From Micromonospora lupini (GTDB lineage: Bacteria > Actinomycetota > Actinomycetes > Mycobacteriales > Micromonosporaceae), in contig NZ_JAPENL010000002.1 in the NCBI RefSeq assembly GCF_026342015.1, positions 1,059,001 through 1,123,000 of the forward strand: DNA of 64,000 nt, given 5' to 3'. The notes beneath the pieces are model-generated. The model saw only the letters and a list, made by a program, of their open reading frames with translations. It made no database searches and had not been told where the DNA came from. The position numbers and the translations under genes were made by a program. Every line of letters begins with the position of its first letter. Position 1 is the first letter of the stretch. Of this stretch, positions 1 to 9,400 are shown in pieces.

Positions 1-125
1 CCACCGAGTACGGGGTGGCGACCCTGCTCGGCGCGGTCCGGGCCGGCCGGATCGCCCCGGTCAGCCGGGAGATGATCCTCAACTTCGTCGCCCAACACGT
101 CCTCGGCCAGGACAAGTCCTACTGA
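1..125 (+). CDS. C-terminal end of an unidentified protein (partial)
   Basis: The window opens inside an open frame whose codons begin at base 3 and which stops at TGA 123-125. The readable tail is about 40 residues and includes GVATLLGAVRAGRIAPVSRE and ends HVLGQDKSY. The codons are strongly GC3-biased, as expected for a real gene here. I do not recognise the family from this tail. The stop overlaps by a few bases the end of the convergent remnant that follows. Confidence 0.6.
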   Translation, partial: TEYGVATLLGAVRAGRIAPVSREMILNFVAQHVLGQDKSY

Positions 126-651
126 CCCGGCCTGTTCCGGGGGGTGATCGACTCGGTTTCTGTGATCCTCGGGCGTCTGAGGCTCATCGATGCCCCGACA
201 TCAAGAAGACCGAGTCGACCACCCGCGGTCCGCGCCCTGGCTACGCCGGCGTCCGGACGCTCGCGGTGGTGCAGGATCGCCACGGCCACCGCGAAGAGCA
301 ACACGGGCGCCAGCACCAACGTCGACCACTGCGCCCAGGTGAGCGCGCCGAGCACACAGTCGTGACTGGACCGTTCGAGGTACGTCCCGGTGGTTCCGAG
401 ACCCACCCGCGTGAGCAGCAGCGTGACGCCCACCGGGACGACGAGCGCGAGCAGGCGCAGTCGCGCTCAACGTCGATGAGGCCCTCGGTACGCAGCCGGT
501 CCAGCGCCGCGTAGAGGGTCCCGGCGCGCAGGTCGACGCGTCCGTCGGAGATCCGGCGGACCTCGTCGAGGACGGCACATCCGTGCCGTGGGGCCTCGAC
601 GAGCGCGGTGAGGATCAGATAGGTCGATTCGTGCAGGGAAGCCTTCGCCAT
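119..651 (-). pseudogene. Collapsed PadR-family regulator fused out of frame to a membrane-protein remnant
   Basis: From ATG 651 the first ~62 codons read as the N-terminal winged helix of a PadR regulator (YLILTALVEAPRHGCAVLDE, then AGTLYAALDRLRTEGLIDVE). The rest of a PadR protein is missing. Directly after DVER, near base 465, the protein-like signal moves to another frame, which reads as hydrophobic segments (LVVPVGVTLLLTRVG and STLVLAPVLLFAVAVAILHH) and stops at 119. PadR genes are often followed by a co-regulated membrane-protein gene, so the simplest reading is a deletion that removed the PadR C-terminus and the N-terminus of its neighbour. A regulator reading through in the first frame to 241 would carry an Arg/Ser-rich tail with no family resemblance. 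Confidence 0.55.
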
Positions 652-722
652 TGCCACAGCGCACACAGTTGGGCTGTATATGCGTGCCACCGTCCGAGCG
701 CCTCGTCGGAAATACTGAGCGG

Positions 723-1415
723 GTGCGCAACGACGTCGAGCTGGATCCGCTTGTGGACGCGCTCTACTCAGCCTTCGCCCACCACCCGATGCCCGGCGAC
801 ATGGAGGCCTGCCCGCACTGCGTGGAGCCGGCGGACCTGGCCCGCTTCGTCCATACCCCGCTGCGGAAGCTGACCACCGACCAACTCGATGACTACCTGG
901 GCAACCGGGGCACCTGGGGAGACGGGACCGAGGTGCCGCACCTGCTGCCCCGGCTGCTCGAGGCGGCCGCCGGTGGCGAGCTCTCGTACCTGCCGCCGGA
1001 GGCCGTCACCGGGCGGATGCGGGACCAGTGGCACGGCTGGCCGGCCGCCGAGCGGGAGGCCGTCGAGCGGTTCCTCCTCGGCTGGTGGCAGCGGATCCTC
1101 GCGGAGTTCCCGTCCACCACCTCGGCCTGGAGCCTGCTGGAGGCGGTCGCCGGGCTGGAGATCGACCTCGGGCCGTACCTGGCCCAGTTCGCGGCCATTC
1201 CGGGCGAGCACACCGCCCGACACCTGGCGACGGTCGTCCAGAACTGGCCATACCTGGGTCCCCTGCCCGACGGGGCCCAGGAGTCGATGCGGCTCTGGCT
1301 GGCCGGCGCGACGCCCACCGACGTGCTGTGGACCGCCGCCATCAACTCGACCAACCCGGAGGTCGCCGACGAGTTGGCCGACGCCGCCGACGCGACGGCA
1401 CGCCGAGCGCACTGA
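723..1415 (+). CDS. Conserved hypothetical protein, about 230 aa
   Basis: Start chosen at GTG 723 (VRNDVELDPLVDALYSAF); the frame is open further upstream, but that stretch looks non-coding. The protein is soluble and mixed alpha-helical, with an early MEACPHC pair of cysteines and Trp-rich helices (WHGWPAAEREAVERF, LGWWQRILAEFP). There is no signal peptide or membrane segment. I do not recognise a domain. It is divergent from the PadR remnant and convergent with the membrane-protein gene; both stop codons lie within one small inverted repeat. Function unknown. Confidence 0.7.
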   Translation: MRNDVELDPLVDALYSAFAHHPMPGDMEACPHCVEPADLARFVHTPLRKLTTDQLDDYLGNRGTWGDGTEVPHLLPRLLEAAAGGELSYLPPEAVTGRMRDQWHGWPAAEREAVERFLLGWWQRILAEFPSTTSAWSLLEAVAGLEIDLGPYLAQFAAIPGEHTARHLATVVQNWPYLGPLPDGAQESMRLWLAGATPTDVLWTAAINSTNPEVADELADAADATARRAH

Positions 1416-1443
1416 TCGGACCGATCACCTCGCGGGATCAGTG
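1410..1443. terminator. Small GATC inverted repeat between convergent genes
   Basis: CACTGATC (1410-1417) pairs with GATCAGTG (1436-1443). A nested TGATCGG-A-CCGATCA lies at 1413-1427. The stop codon of the plus gene (1413-1415) and that of the minus gene (1438-1440) both fall in it. Probably a bidirectional terminator, and a short relative of the GATC hairpins elsewhere in the window. Confidence 0.5.
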
Positions 1444-2592
1444 GGGAATTCGGCAGGCGGCGTCGATGCGGTGTACGGGTCGGACGCGGCGACCCATCCC
1501 CTCCAGCAGCGAGTCCTCGATGTGGAAGTCGTGGATCCGCAGCCGGTGCCGGGGCAACTCCTCCTCGCTCGGGCAGAGCACCTGGGCGCGGACGAGGTCG
1601 ACGGGCACGTACCGGACCCCACCCCGCTCCTGCAGGATCACCATGTTGACGTCGTCGGTGGTCACCACGTGCCCTCGGACGTCCTCGGTCGGGCCGTTCT
1701 CGGCGCCCACAGTGGTGACGGTGAGCGGGAGCACTGGGGTGCTGATCACCGGCAGCGCGGCCCAGACCAGCATGGCCAGCACCGCCACCTGGGTCAGCGA
1801 CGCCAGCGGTCGGATCACCACGTCGGGCAGCGGCCCGGCGATGAAGAGCGCCAGCACCGGAGGCACCACGAGGAGTGCCAGGACCAGAAGCTCGCCCTGC
1901 GCACCCGCGTCGCGCAGGGTCGGCAGCAGCAGCCAGCCGTACCCGGCGAGCAGCGCGGCGATCGCCAACAACCGGGGGAGGACCCACTCGTGCAGCCGGT
2001 CCGGACGGAGCTGGAACGCGGCAGCGAACGCCGGCAGCAGTAGCGGCAGGTAGAGCAGCGGCCAGGTGAGCAGGGCGAGCAGGAAGCTCGCCGCCACGAC
2101 CCAGGCCGGGGTGAGGTCCGCCCAACGGGCGAACAGCGGGCGGCGGAGAGTGCCCGGCGGCAACCGGTCCACGCTCACGGCCAGCACCGCGCCGAGCGCG
2201 AAGACGGCGACCAGCCCGGTGGAGAGCAGCCGGGCCGCGGTGGTCAGGAACCCGGCGAGCAGGTTGACCGGGCCGACATTGGCGACCAGCAGCAGCGTGG
2301 TCTGGAGTTCCCCGCCCGCCTCCACGCCGAGTCGCAGCACCGAGAAGATCGCCGGTACGCCCACGACCGCAGTCCAGAACGACTGGCTGGCCCGCGCCCG
2401 CCGCTCGGCCGGATCCCAGCGCACCGGCATCCGCTCGACGTCGGCGACCGGCTCGGCGGGTTCGGCGCGCGGCACCCCGGTCGGCCACCCGGCGGCGTCC
2501 ACCTCGACGTGGTCGGTCGGCACGGACGCCCGGGGCGGCGGGACCGCGCCGTCGGCGCTCGCGTCACCGGTGGCGGTCGGCGCCGCGCTCAC
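1438..2592 (-). CDS. Polytopic membrane protein coupled to a solute-binding lipoprotein
   Basis: Start is GTG 2592: its GTGA overlaps the stop of the upstream binding-protein gene by 4 bp, a sign of translational coupling. After an acidic, Pro-rich N-terminus there are about five or six hydrophobic segments (for example ASFLLALLTWPLLYLPLLLP, LVLALLVVPPVLALFIAG, VAVLAMLVWAALPVI), then a soluble C-terminal tail of about 90 residues (VRGHVVTTDDVNMVILQERG, RIHDFHIEDSLLEG). It lacks the ATPase or canonical permease signature of an ABC transporter. The pairing recalls mycobacterial GlnH with the membrane protein GlnX (Rv0411c-Rv0412c), which relays amino-acid availability to PknG; that comparison is inference. 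An orphan membrane protein is the alternative. Confidence 0.7.
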   Translation of the reverse strand: MSAAPTATGDASADGAVPPPRASVPTDHVEVDAAGWPTGVPRAEPAEPVADVERMPVRWDPAERRARASQSFWTAVVGVPAIFSVLRLGVEAGGELQTTLLLVANVGPVNLLAGFLTTAARLLSTGLVAVFALGAVLAVSVDRLPPGTLRRPLFARWADLTPAWVVAASFLLALLTWPLLYLPLLLPAFAAAFQLRPDRLHEWVLPRLLAIAALLAGYGWLLLPTLRDAGAQGELLVLALLVVPPVLALFIAGPLPDVVIRPLASLTQVAVLAMLVWAALPVISTPVLPLTVTTVGAENGPTEDVRGHVVTTDDVNMVILQERGGVRYVPVDLVRAQVLCPSEEELPRHRLRIHDFHIEDSLLEGMGRRVRPVHRIDAACRIPH

Positions 2593-3530
2593 CTCCGGGG
2601 CGCCTTGTCGTCGAAGTCGACAAGCTTCGGCACCTCCAGGGGCTGGGGCTGGTTCTTCTCGACGCGCAGCCACGGGCCCAGGGTCCGGTTGTACGCCGTG
2701 AGCCACGGGCTGGCCTGCCCGTCGCGGCCCTGCTGGTAGCTCTTCTGCAGGAAGTAGGCGACCAGGTCACGCAGTGCCGGATCGCCGATCGGCACGCCGA
2801 TCCCCAACAGCTCGCTCGTGCCGAAGGGCAGGTCGACGATCTCGAACTCCTTGGGGTACGTGGCCAGGAAGCCCGCGAGGATCGTCTCGTCCGAGCTGAC
2901 GGCGTCGTACCGGCCGGCCCGGATGCCTGTCACGCAGTCCCAGACGTCCTTCACCACAAGCGCCTTGACCTGGCGCTTCTCCAGCTCACCCTCGGTGGTG
3001 GAGCCGCCTGTGGTGCAGACCTTGTAGGCCGGGTCGCGCAGGTCCTCGATCGTGCGGATCTTGTCCTTGAGCCGGACCGGCACCAGCACCTCCTGGGTGG
3101 TGACGAAGTACGGGCCGGCGAAGCTGACAAGCTTCTTGCGCTCCTCAGTCATCGAGAAGCTGGACACCACCAGGTCCACAGTGCCGCCCTGCAGGTACGG
3201 GATCCGGTCCTCGGTGGCCGCCGACACGAACTCCAACTGCTGCTCGCCCTCGTAGCCGAGGGAAGCGGCGATGTACCGACCGATCTCGACGTCGAAGCCG
3301 ACGTGCTCGCCGTTGCGGAGGTCACCCATCAACGGCTCGTTGGTGGCGACGCCGATGCGCAGCTTCGACTGCCCGTAGATGTGCGACTCGCGCATCTTCT
3401 CCTGCACCGACTGCAGGTCCGGCTCCTTCCGACTGTCACAGCCTGCGGCGGCGGCCAGGGTGAGGGTGAGCGCGACCGCAAGCGTCGTCGCGACCGAGCG
3501 GAGCCGGGACTGGGAACTACGTACGTTCAT
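2589..3530 (-). CDS. Family 3 (glutamate/glutamine-type) solute-binding lipoprotein
   Basis: Start ATG 3530 gives a lipoprotein signal (TLAVALTLTLAAAAGC, lipid-anchored Cys about residue 31). The mature part is a periplasmic binding protein of the amino-acid SBP_bac_3 type: SKLRIGVATNEPLMGDL, GFDVEIGRYIAASLG, LQGGTVDLVVSSFSMTEERK and FAGPYFVTTQEVLVP. About 313 residues, normal for the family. No amino-acid ABC permease or ATPase gene is nearby. The gene is coupled to the membrane-protein gene, so it may act as a sensor rather than in uptake, as GlnH does for PknG in mycobacteria. The exact ligand cannot be told. Confidence 0.85.
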   Translation of the reverse strand: MNVRSSQSRLRSVATTLAVALTLTLAAAAGCDSRKEPDLQSVQEKMRESHIYGQSKLRIGVATNEPLMGDLRNGEHVGFDVEIGRYIAASLGYEGEQQLEFVSAATEDRIPYLQGGTVDLVVSSFSMTEERKKLVSFAGPYFVTTQEVLVPVRLKDKIRTIEDLRDPAYKVCTTGGSTTEGELEKRQVKALVVKDVWDCVTGIRAGRYDAVSSDETILAGFLATYPKEFEIVDLPFGTSELLGIGVPIGDPALRDLVAYFLQKSYQQGRDGQASPWLTAYNRTLGPWLRVEKNQPQPLEVPKLVDFDDKAPRR

Positions 3531-3665
3531 GGGCAACCTCGCTGACGGAGCAGCCTGCGGAACACCGAGAGTAGCGAGTTCGGTCCACTGTGTGTGCGCG
3601 CCCACCGGTCAGCTGGGCTGGTCAGTTCGATCAACGCCGATCGGCGTGGCGGATCGCCTCTCCGG

Positions 3666-3693
3666 TTGACAGCGGGCCCGGCCGCGACATGCT
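3666..3693 (+). promoter_or_regulatory. Possible promoter for the small membrane protein
   Basis: TTGACA at 3666-3671 matches the housekeeping -35 consensus. About 16 bp downstream, CATGCT at 3688-3693 is a weak -10. GGAGGGG lies directly before the GTG start at 3700. The transcription start would fall very near the start codon. Weak evidence beyond the -35 match. Confidence 0.3.
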
Positions 3694-3699
3694 GGAGGG

Positions 3700-4041
3700 G
3701 TGAATCGACTGTCCAGGATCGATGCGCGGATGGTGGCGGCGGTCGCCGCGCCGGGAGCCGTCGCGCTGCTGGCCCTGCTTGTCGTTCTACGCCGGCAGGA
3801 CCTTCTCGGTGTGGTTCTCGGACTGCTCTGCGTGCTGCTGGCCATGGTCGCCGCGGTCGCCGTGTCCGCCGCCCGCCAGCGTGCCGAACCGGAGCCGACG
3901 GACCAACCGCACGCCACCGCGCCGCCGGACCTGCTGCCGTACGGGATCGACGCGGACACGCTCGACGCCCTGGACAGCCGGGACGCGTTGCGTGCGGTGC
4001 GTGACCGGGGACGGGCGCGCGGCGGGTTCAGCGACCGGTGA
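3700..4041 (+). CDS. Small membrane protein, 113 aa
   Basis: GTG start at 3700 immediately after GGAGGGG. Two hydrophobic helices (MVAAVAAPGAVALLALLVVL and LLGVVLGLLCVLLAMVAAVA) are followed by a charged cytoplasmic tail (LLPYGIDADTLDALDSRDAL). The 3' end overlaps the end of the convergent kinase gene by 14 bp. No family recognised. It is divergent from the binding-protein gene and close to the kinase, so a part in the same envelope-sensing locus is possible but unproven. Confidence 0.6.
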   Translation: MNRLSRIDARMVAAVAAPGAVALLALLVVLRRQDLLGVVLGLLCVLLAMVAAVAVSAARQRAEPEPTDQPHATAPPDLLPYGIDADTLDALDSRDALRAVRDRGRARGGFSDR

Positions 4042-5587
4042 GAGTGGGCGCGGTGAGCGCGTCGACGCCCCGCCCCGCCAGGCACCGGTAGACCCGGTCG
4101 ACGTTGCCGTCCACCGGCGGCAACACCTCCAGGTGCCAGCCGACCGGCTCGGTGATCTCCGTGGTCACGCGGAACGTCGTGGCGCTGCACACCTGCCGTA
4201 CCGGCTCGGCGGCGATCACCTCGTCGTAGTCCGCGCCGACGAGCGGCACCGGGAGGATGCCCTCGGCGTACGTCTCCCAGGTGTGCCTGCCGTCGCAGGG
4301 GACCCGTGCCGCCTCGGCGCGGGCGCCGCGGATGCGCACCGGGCCGAAGCACTCCAGCTCGGGCAGGCAACGGGCGCCGCTGGGCAGCGCGGTCGGCGCG
4401 CCGGCGCCGGACGCGCAGCCGGGCAGCGGCCCGGTTGCCGGCGCCGCGACCTGGGTCACCGAGGGGGACGGGTCCGGCGGTGGGCCACTGCTCGCCAGCC
4501 AGGCGCCTGTGGTGGCCGACGCGGCGAGCGCCAGCACCCCGGCACCGCCGAGGAACCAGCGCCGCCGCCAGCGCCGACCGCCGGGGACGCTGGGGCGGGT
4601 GTCCTCGACCGGGGGGCGGGGCCCCGGCTGGCCGGTGCCGTACAGGCCGGACCGGCTCGGGCCACCACTGACCGGAGAGCCACTTACCGGTTTGCCACCG
4701 ACCGGGGCACCGCTGGTCGGGGTGCCGCCGGTCGGGACGCCGCTCACCGGGGCGGCCGGCGATCCGAACGGCAGGTTGGCGAGCAGGTCGTGCAGTTCGA
4801 GGGCGGAGGGCCGCTCGGCCGGGTCGTTGGCCATGCCGAGGCGCAGCACGTCGATCAACTCGTCCGGTACGCCCGGCAGGCCGGGAAGCGGCTGGTTGAA
4901 CATCTCCAGCACGGTCACCAGGCTGGGGTTGCGCTCGGACTGCCACCGGGGCGGCCGACCGTGCATCACCGCGTAGAGGGTGGCGCAGAGCGCGTACACG
5001 TCGACGGCCGGCGACGGAGGGCTGTGGCTGAACATCTCCGGCGGCGCGTACGCCGGGGTGAGCACCTCCAGGGTGACCGAGGCGTCCCGCGCCTCGGCCA
5101 GTACGGCGAGCCCGAAGTCGGCAAGCACCGCCGAGTTGAAGTGCGAGTAGAGGATGTTCGCGGGCTTCACGTCGCGGTGCAGCACCCCGGCCCCGTGCGA
5201 GTGCGCCAACGCGTCCGCGATCTTGATGCCGAGATCGCGGGTCTCTACCGGGCCGAGTGGCGAGCTGCGCATCCGCTCGGCGTACGACCCGTCACAGAGT
5301 TCCATGATCAGGTATGGGTGCTGGTCGACTGTGACGCCGACGTCGAAGAGATCCACCACGTGCGGGTGCGACGACATCCGTCCGGCGGCCCGCGCCTCGC
5401 GCAGGAACCGGGCCTGGTCGCGCTCGCTGTCCAGCGTGCGGTTCTCCACCTTGACGGCGACCTCTCGGCCGACCGAGATCTGGGTGGCCTGGTAGACAGT
5501 GGCATAGCCGCCGCGGGCAAAGACCCGTAAATCGGTCAGACCGGGCACGATCGGCACCGGCAAGCCGCCGGTCGGGGTGTCGGTCAC
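4028..5587 (-). CDS. Transmembrane serine/threonine protein kinase (Hanks type)
   Basis: 519 residues. The kinase domain shows a glycine-loop segment RGGYATV (25-31), the VAVK lysine (about 46), the catalytic loop HRDVKPANIL (137-146), ADFGLA (DFG 157-159) and an APPE activation-segment end (about 181). A Gly/Pro/Ser/Thr-rich juxtamembrane linker with GGTPTSGAPVGGKP-like repeats (about 275-340) leads to an Arg cluster and one membrane helix (344-366). The extracellular part (370-519) has five or six cysteines and the stretch RVPCDGRHTWETYAEG, which resembles septum-formation-type extracellular domains rather than PASTA repeats. The kinase domain should be cytosolic; the ligand is unknown. Not a PknG orthologue, which lacks a membrane helix. 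Confidence 0.9.
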   Translation of the reverse strand: MTDTPTGGLPVPIVPGLTDLRVFARGGYATVYQATQISVGREVAVKVENRTLDSERDQARFLREARAAGRMSSHPHVVDLFDVGVTVDQHPYLIMELCDGSYAERMRSSPLGPVETRDLGIKIADALAHSHGAGVLHRDVKPANILYSHFNSAVLADFGLAVLAEARDASVTLEVLTPAYAPPEMFSHSPPSPAVDVYALCATLYAVMHGRPPRWQSERNPSLVTVLEMFNQPLPGLPGVPDELIDVLRLGMANDPAERPSALELHDLLANLPFGSPAAPVSGVPTGGTPTSGAPVGGKPVSGSPVSGGPSRSGLYGTGQPGPRPPVEDTRPSVPGGRRWRRRWFLGGAGVLALAASATTGAWLASSGPPPDPSPSVTQVAAPATGPLPGCASGAGAPTALPSGARCLPELECFGPVRIRGARAEAARVPCDGRHTWETYAEGILPVPLVGADYDEVIAAEPVRQVCSATTFRVTTEITEPVGWHLEVLPPVDGNVDRVYRCLAGRGVDALTAPTLTGR

Positions 5588-5617
5588 CGCTCGAAAATAC
5601 CCAACCCGGCCGGCGGC

Positions 5618-6280
5618 TCAGCGCGCCGCGTCCGCCGGAGCGGCACCGGCCGCGCCGGGCGCCTCTCCGGTGCCTCCCGATCCGCCGGCCTCGGCAGACG
5701 TGGAGGAGCCGGCATCGGCCGACGCAGAGCGACGGGGACCGGCGGACGTGGCGGCGGCGGGCGCGGGAGACGTGGCGGCGGAGGCGCCGGCCGACGTGGC
5801 GGCGGGCGCGGGAGACTTGGCGGCATCGGCCGACGCGGCAGGGCCGGGGGACGCGGCAGCGGTGTCGGCGGCGGCCGGCGCGCCCCGGCGGGCGTCCACA
5901 CGCAGGCCGATCGCGGTCGCCAGTGCGCCCAGCCCCTCCCAGGCCGCCACGCCGAAGAACCGGTCGGGGGCGATGTCGGCAAGCACGGCGATGCTGAACA
6001 CCGTGAACGTGACCAGCCGGAAGACCACCGTGAACCGGTAGAACACCCGCCACTCGGTGACCGTGGCGAGCAGGTAATAGACGCCCATGTTGAACGACGC
6101 CATCGAGGACGCCAGCAGGAACGTGCCCGTGTAGTCACCAGCGCCACGCGTGGTCGGCACCTCGAACCCGAGCAGGCGTAGCTGCGCCTCCGGCCAGAGC
6201 AGACCGAGCGCGCCCATCACCAGCGCCAGTACGCCGAAGACCGCGATGGTCCAGCCCGCGACGGAACGCGGCAGCTTCAT
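5618..6280 (-). CDS. Four-helix membrane protein with Ala/Ser/Pro-rich tail
   Basis: Start ATG 6280 (MKLPRSVAGWTIAVFGVLAL). About four membrane segments lie in the first 135 residues (AVFGVLALVMGALGLLWP, FLLASSMASFNMGVYYLLAT, LVTFTVFSIAVLADI, LGALATAIGLRV). The last ~85 residues are low-complexity Ala/Ser/Pro/Gly with ASADA- and TSAG-like repeats, probably disordered. The membrane part looks like a conserved small actinobacterial family, but I cannot name it. It lies just upstream of the kinase on the same strand with a 30-bp gap and may be co-transcribed with it. Confidence 0.7.
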   Translation of the reverse strand: MKLPRSVAGWTIAVFGVLALVMGALGLLWPEAQLRLLGFEVPTTRGAGDYTGTFLLASSMASFNMGVYYLLATVTEWRVFYRFTVVFRLVTFTVFSIAVLADIAPDRFFGVAAWEGLGALATAIGLRVDARRGAPAAADTAAASPGPAASADAAKSPAPAATSAGASAATSPAPAAATSAGPRRSASADAGSSTSAEAGGSGGTGEAPGAAGAAPADAAR

Positions 6281-6406
6281 GATGGCCTCCCCAGGCACGG
6301 CGACGGTCACCACTGTGGACCACGCGCGGTGGTGACACGCTAGCCCCTCACCCCGACCACCACATCCCCAGAACCGCCAAAACCACCCACCCCCACCCCC
6401 ACCCCT

Positions 6407-6470
6407 CCGGTGATCAAGAGGTTTGGGTCAGGAAGCGGGCTTCCGATGACCCGAACCTCTTGATCACCGG
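6407..6470. repeat. GATC-type long inverted repeat (copy A), probable terminator
   Basis: Two 24-nt arms (6407-6430 and 6447-6470) are complementary apart from one G-U-compatible position. The outer part reads CCGGTGATCAAGAGG. The centre holds a second small stem, GGAAGC-gg-GCTTCC (6431-6444). It lies between two minus-strand genes, just downstream of the large cyclase gene. An RNA copy would form a very stable hairpin, so termination is the likely role. Confidence 0.75.
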
Positions 6471-6487
6471 CGAGAAGGAGTGGGGGT

Positions 6488-9400
6488 TTAGGGGGTTTTC
6501 AGGCTTGCTTGGAGTTTTTTGGCTGCTGCTCGTTCGCTGCGCTGTTCGGTGGCGTACGCGAGGCGGACCGCCTCGTCGGCGCAGGCGAGCGCCTCTGCCT
6601 GGTGGCCGCAGGCCGCCAGCGCCTCGGCGAGCACGCTCGCCGCGATCACCTGACTGCGCACGTCCTCGGCGGGCGCGGTGACCGCCCGTCGGGCCCAGTC
6701 CAGCGCCTGCTCCCGCTGGCCGTGGGCGAGCAGCGCCGACGCGTACCGGGCCATGGTCTGTCGGCGGGAGAAGAGCAGCGAGGGCGCGTGGGCGGCGGCT
6801 GTCGCCACCGGGGCGAGCAGCCCGACCGCGGTCGCCGGGTCACCTGCGGCCAGCCGGGCGGTGGCCAGCAGCACCCGGGGCGCGACCTGCGCCGGCGCCT
6901 GCGGGTTGTGCGGTTCGACTGTCGTCAGCACCGCTCGGGCGGCCCGCTCGGCGGTCTCGTGGTCGCCCAGTTCCAGCGCCACGAACCCGCGCAGCGTGCC
7001 GGCCATTCCGGTGAGCAGCGGGTGTGAGGTCTGCTCGGCGTACACCAGGGCGTCGCTGAGCAGGTCGGCCGCGTGCTCGGGCTCGCCCAGCCCACGCGCC
7101 ACGACGGCCCGGACGACAAGCGCGAAACCGCGCCCCCAGTCGTCGGACGCGGCGGCGAACTCGCGGTACGCCCGACGGGCCTCCCGGTCCGCCTCGGCCA
7201 ACTCGCCCAGCTCGGCGGTGGCGAACGCCGCGACCGCACGCAGCGTGCCCACCGCCCACGCCTCGCCGACCCGCTCGCCGAAGGGCAGGAAGACCTGCGC
7301 CATCCGGCACGCCTCCCGCAGCCGGCCGGCGAGCAGCCGGGCGAACGCGGTGGTGCCCCGCAGCCAGGCTCGCCCGTACGGGTCCTTCAGTTCGGCGAAG
7401 AGCCGGGCGGCCCGGCCGAGAACCGCATCGGTGCCGGCGAAGTCACCCCGGGTGGTGGTCACCCAGGCCAGGTTCTGCAGCGACCAGGCCTGCCCACGCC
7501 GATCCTGCGCGCTGAGGCTGACCTGGTAGGCGGCGGCCAGCCGGCTGCTCGCCTGGCTGAGCCGACCGGCCACGAAGTCGCCCATGCCGAGCCGACGCAT
7601 GGCGGACGCGCGCAGCGTGGGCAGCCCGCCGGCCTTGGCCACCTGTAACGCCTCCTGCCAGGCGGCCTCCGCCCGCCCCTGGTCGCCGAGCGTCTGCTGG
7701 GCCTGGCCGGCGAGCAGCAGGGCGCTGGCCCGGGTGGCGTCGTCCCCGGCGTTCGCGGCGATCTTCTCGGCGAAGGCGAGCGCATCGACGACCCGACCGA
7801 TCTGCAGCAGCGCGCGGGCGTGCACCACCCGGTCGATCGCCGGTATCCCGTCGCGGGACAGCTCGCTGGCGCGTTCGGCGTACTCGATGGCGAGCGTGGG
7901 CTCCCCGGCGGACAGTGACCGGCGGGCGGCCCGGCCGAGCGCGGCGATCCCGAGCGGGACGACGGCGCGGGCCGGCGCGTCCGGTCGCAGTTTCACCGCG
8001 TCGGCGAGCGTGGCGGCCCGCTGGACGTGCGTGGCGACGAAGTCGTCGCGTGCCTCCTCGGTGAACCCGCCCACGGCGACGGCCGTGGCCCCGTCGACGG
8101 GCGCCGCCCAACGGGCCAGCGCGGCGTGCCGGTCGGCCAGTTCCGCCTTGCTCACCCCGGCGTACGCGGCCTCCCGCATGAGCGGCGTGGCGAACGCGTA
8201 ACCGGCGCGGGTGCGGTGCAGCATGCGGCGTTGCAGCAGTTCCTCGACGGCCCGGTCGAACTCCACGGCGACCACCGCCGAGGGCCTCCCGTCGCGGCCG
8301 GCCCGCTGCTCGCGCAACGCCTCCAGCGCGCCGGTCGGCACGGTGTCGCCGACCACCGCCGCGTCCCGCAGGACGGAACGGGCGTCCGGCGGCAACGCGT
8401 CGATGCGGGCGGCGAGGACGGCCGCGAGGTCCCGGGAGAGCAGCCGACTGCCCAGGGAACCGGGCACGAGGCGCCAGCCGGCGGGCGTGCTCGGGTCGCG
8501 GTCGGCGGATGCCTGCCGCTCCGCAGTCAGCGCGCCGCGTTCGATAAGCAGGGTGACAAGCTCGGCCAAGTAGAACGGGTTGCCCTGGGCGGTGGCGAGC
8601 AGCCGGTCCGCGTCGGCCGGCGGCAGCTTCCCGCCGCCGAGGTAGCTGGTGAGCAGCCGGGCGGCGTCGGCGCCCCGCAGCGGCGGCAGGGAGTGCACCT
8701 CGGCGTCCGCGACGCGGGTGAGCGTCCCGGCGGTGCGGACCAGCTCGGGACGGCCGAGCAGCAGCACGAGCACCGGGCCGGTGAGTCGGGACAGGGTAAG
8801 CCCGAGCGCGCGGATGGTCTCGGGGGTGGCGTCGTGCAGGTCGTCCACCACGATCACCAGCGGCGCCTCCGAGGCGAGGCCGCTGAGCAGGTCGGCGACG
8901 GCGTTCGGCACCGCCTCGGCATCGGCGGGCGGGGCGGCCGCGCTGGCCCACTCGCCGTTGTCGGTGCCGGCGTGCACGGGCAGTTCGGCGTAGCCGAGCA
9001 GGGCGAGCAGTTGGTCGGTGGCGATCGGGGGTGTCTCGCCGGCAGATCGGGCGAGACGCTGACCGAGCCGGCGCAGCCGCTCGTCCACGGCCGGCCGGGT
9101 CAGCGCTGTCGCCGCGTCGCTGGGCAGGCCGACCGCGGCACGGACCAGGTCGGCCAACGGCGCGAGCCGGCGCCGCTCGCCGAAGGCGGCGCAGCGCACC
9201 GAGAGCACGCGAGCGCCTGTGTGCGCGGCGTACCGGCCGGCGCCCACGTCGTACCCGGCGGCGAGGCGCTCGACCTCGGCGGCGAACCGGGACTTGCCGA
9301 TGCCCGCCTCGGCGGTCATCAGCAGCACCCGCGGGTCACCCTGGTCGATCACCTCGGCGAGTCGACCGGCGACCCGGCCGATCTCGGTCTCCCGGCCCAC

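Noticed and set aside
2589-3530. Complete amino-acid ABC importer
   Set aside because: No permease of the HisM/GlnP type or ATPase is nearby; the coupled membrane protein lacks those motifs.
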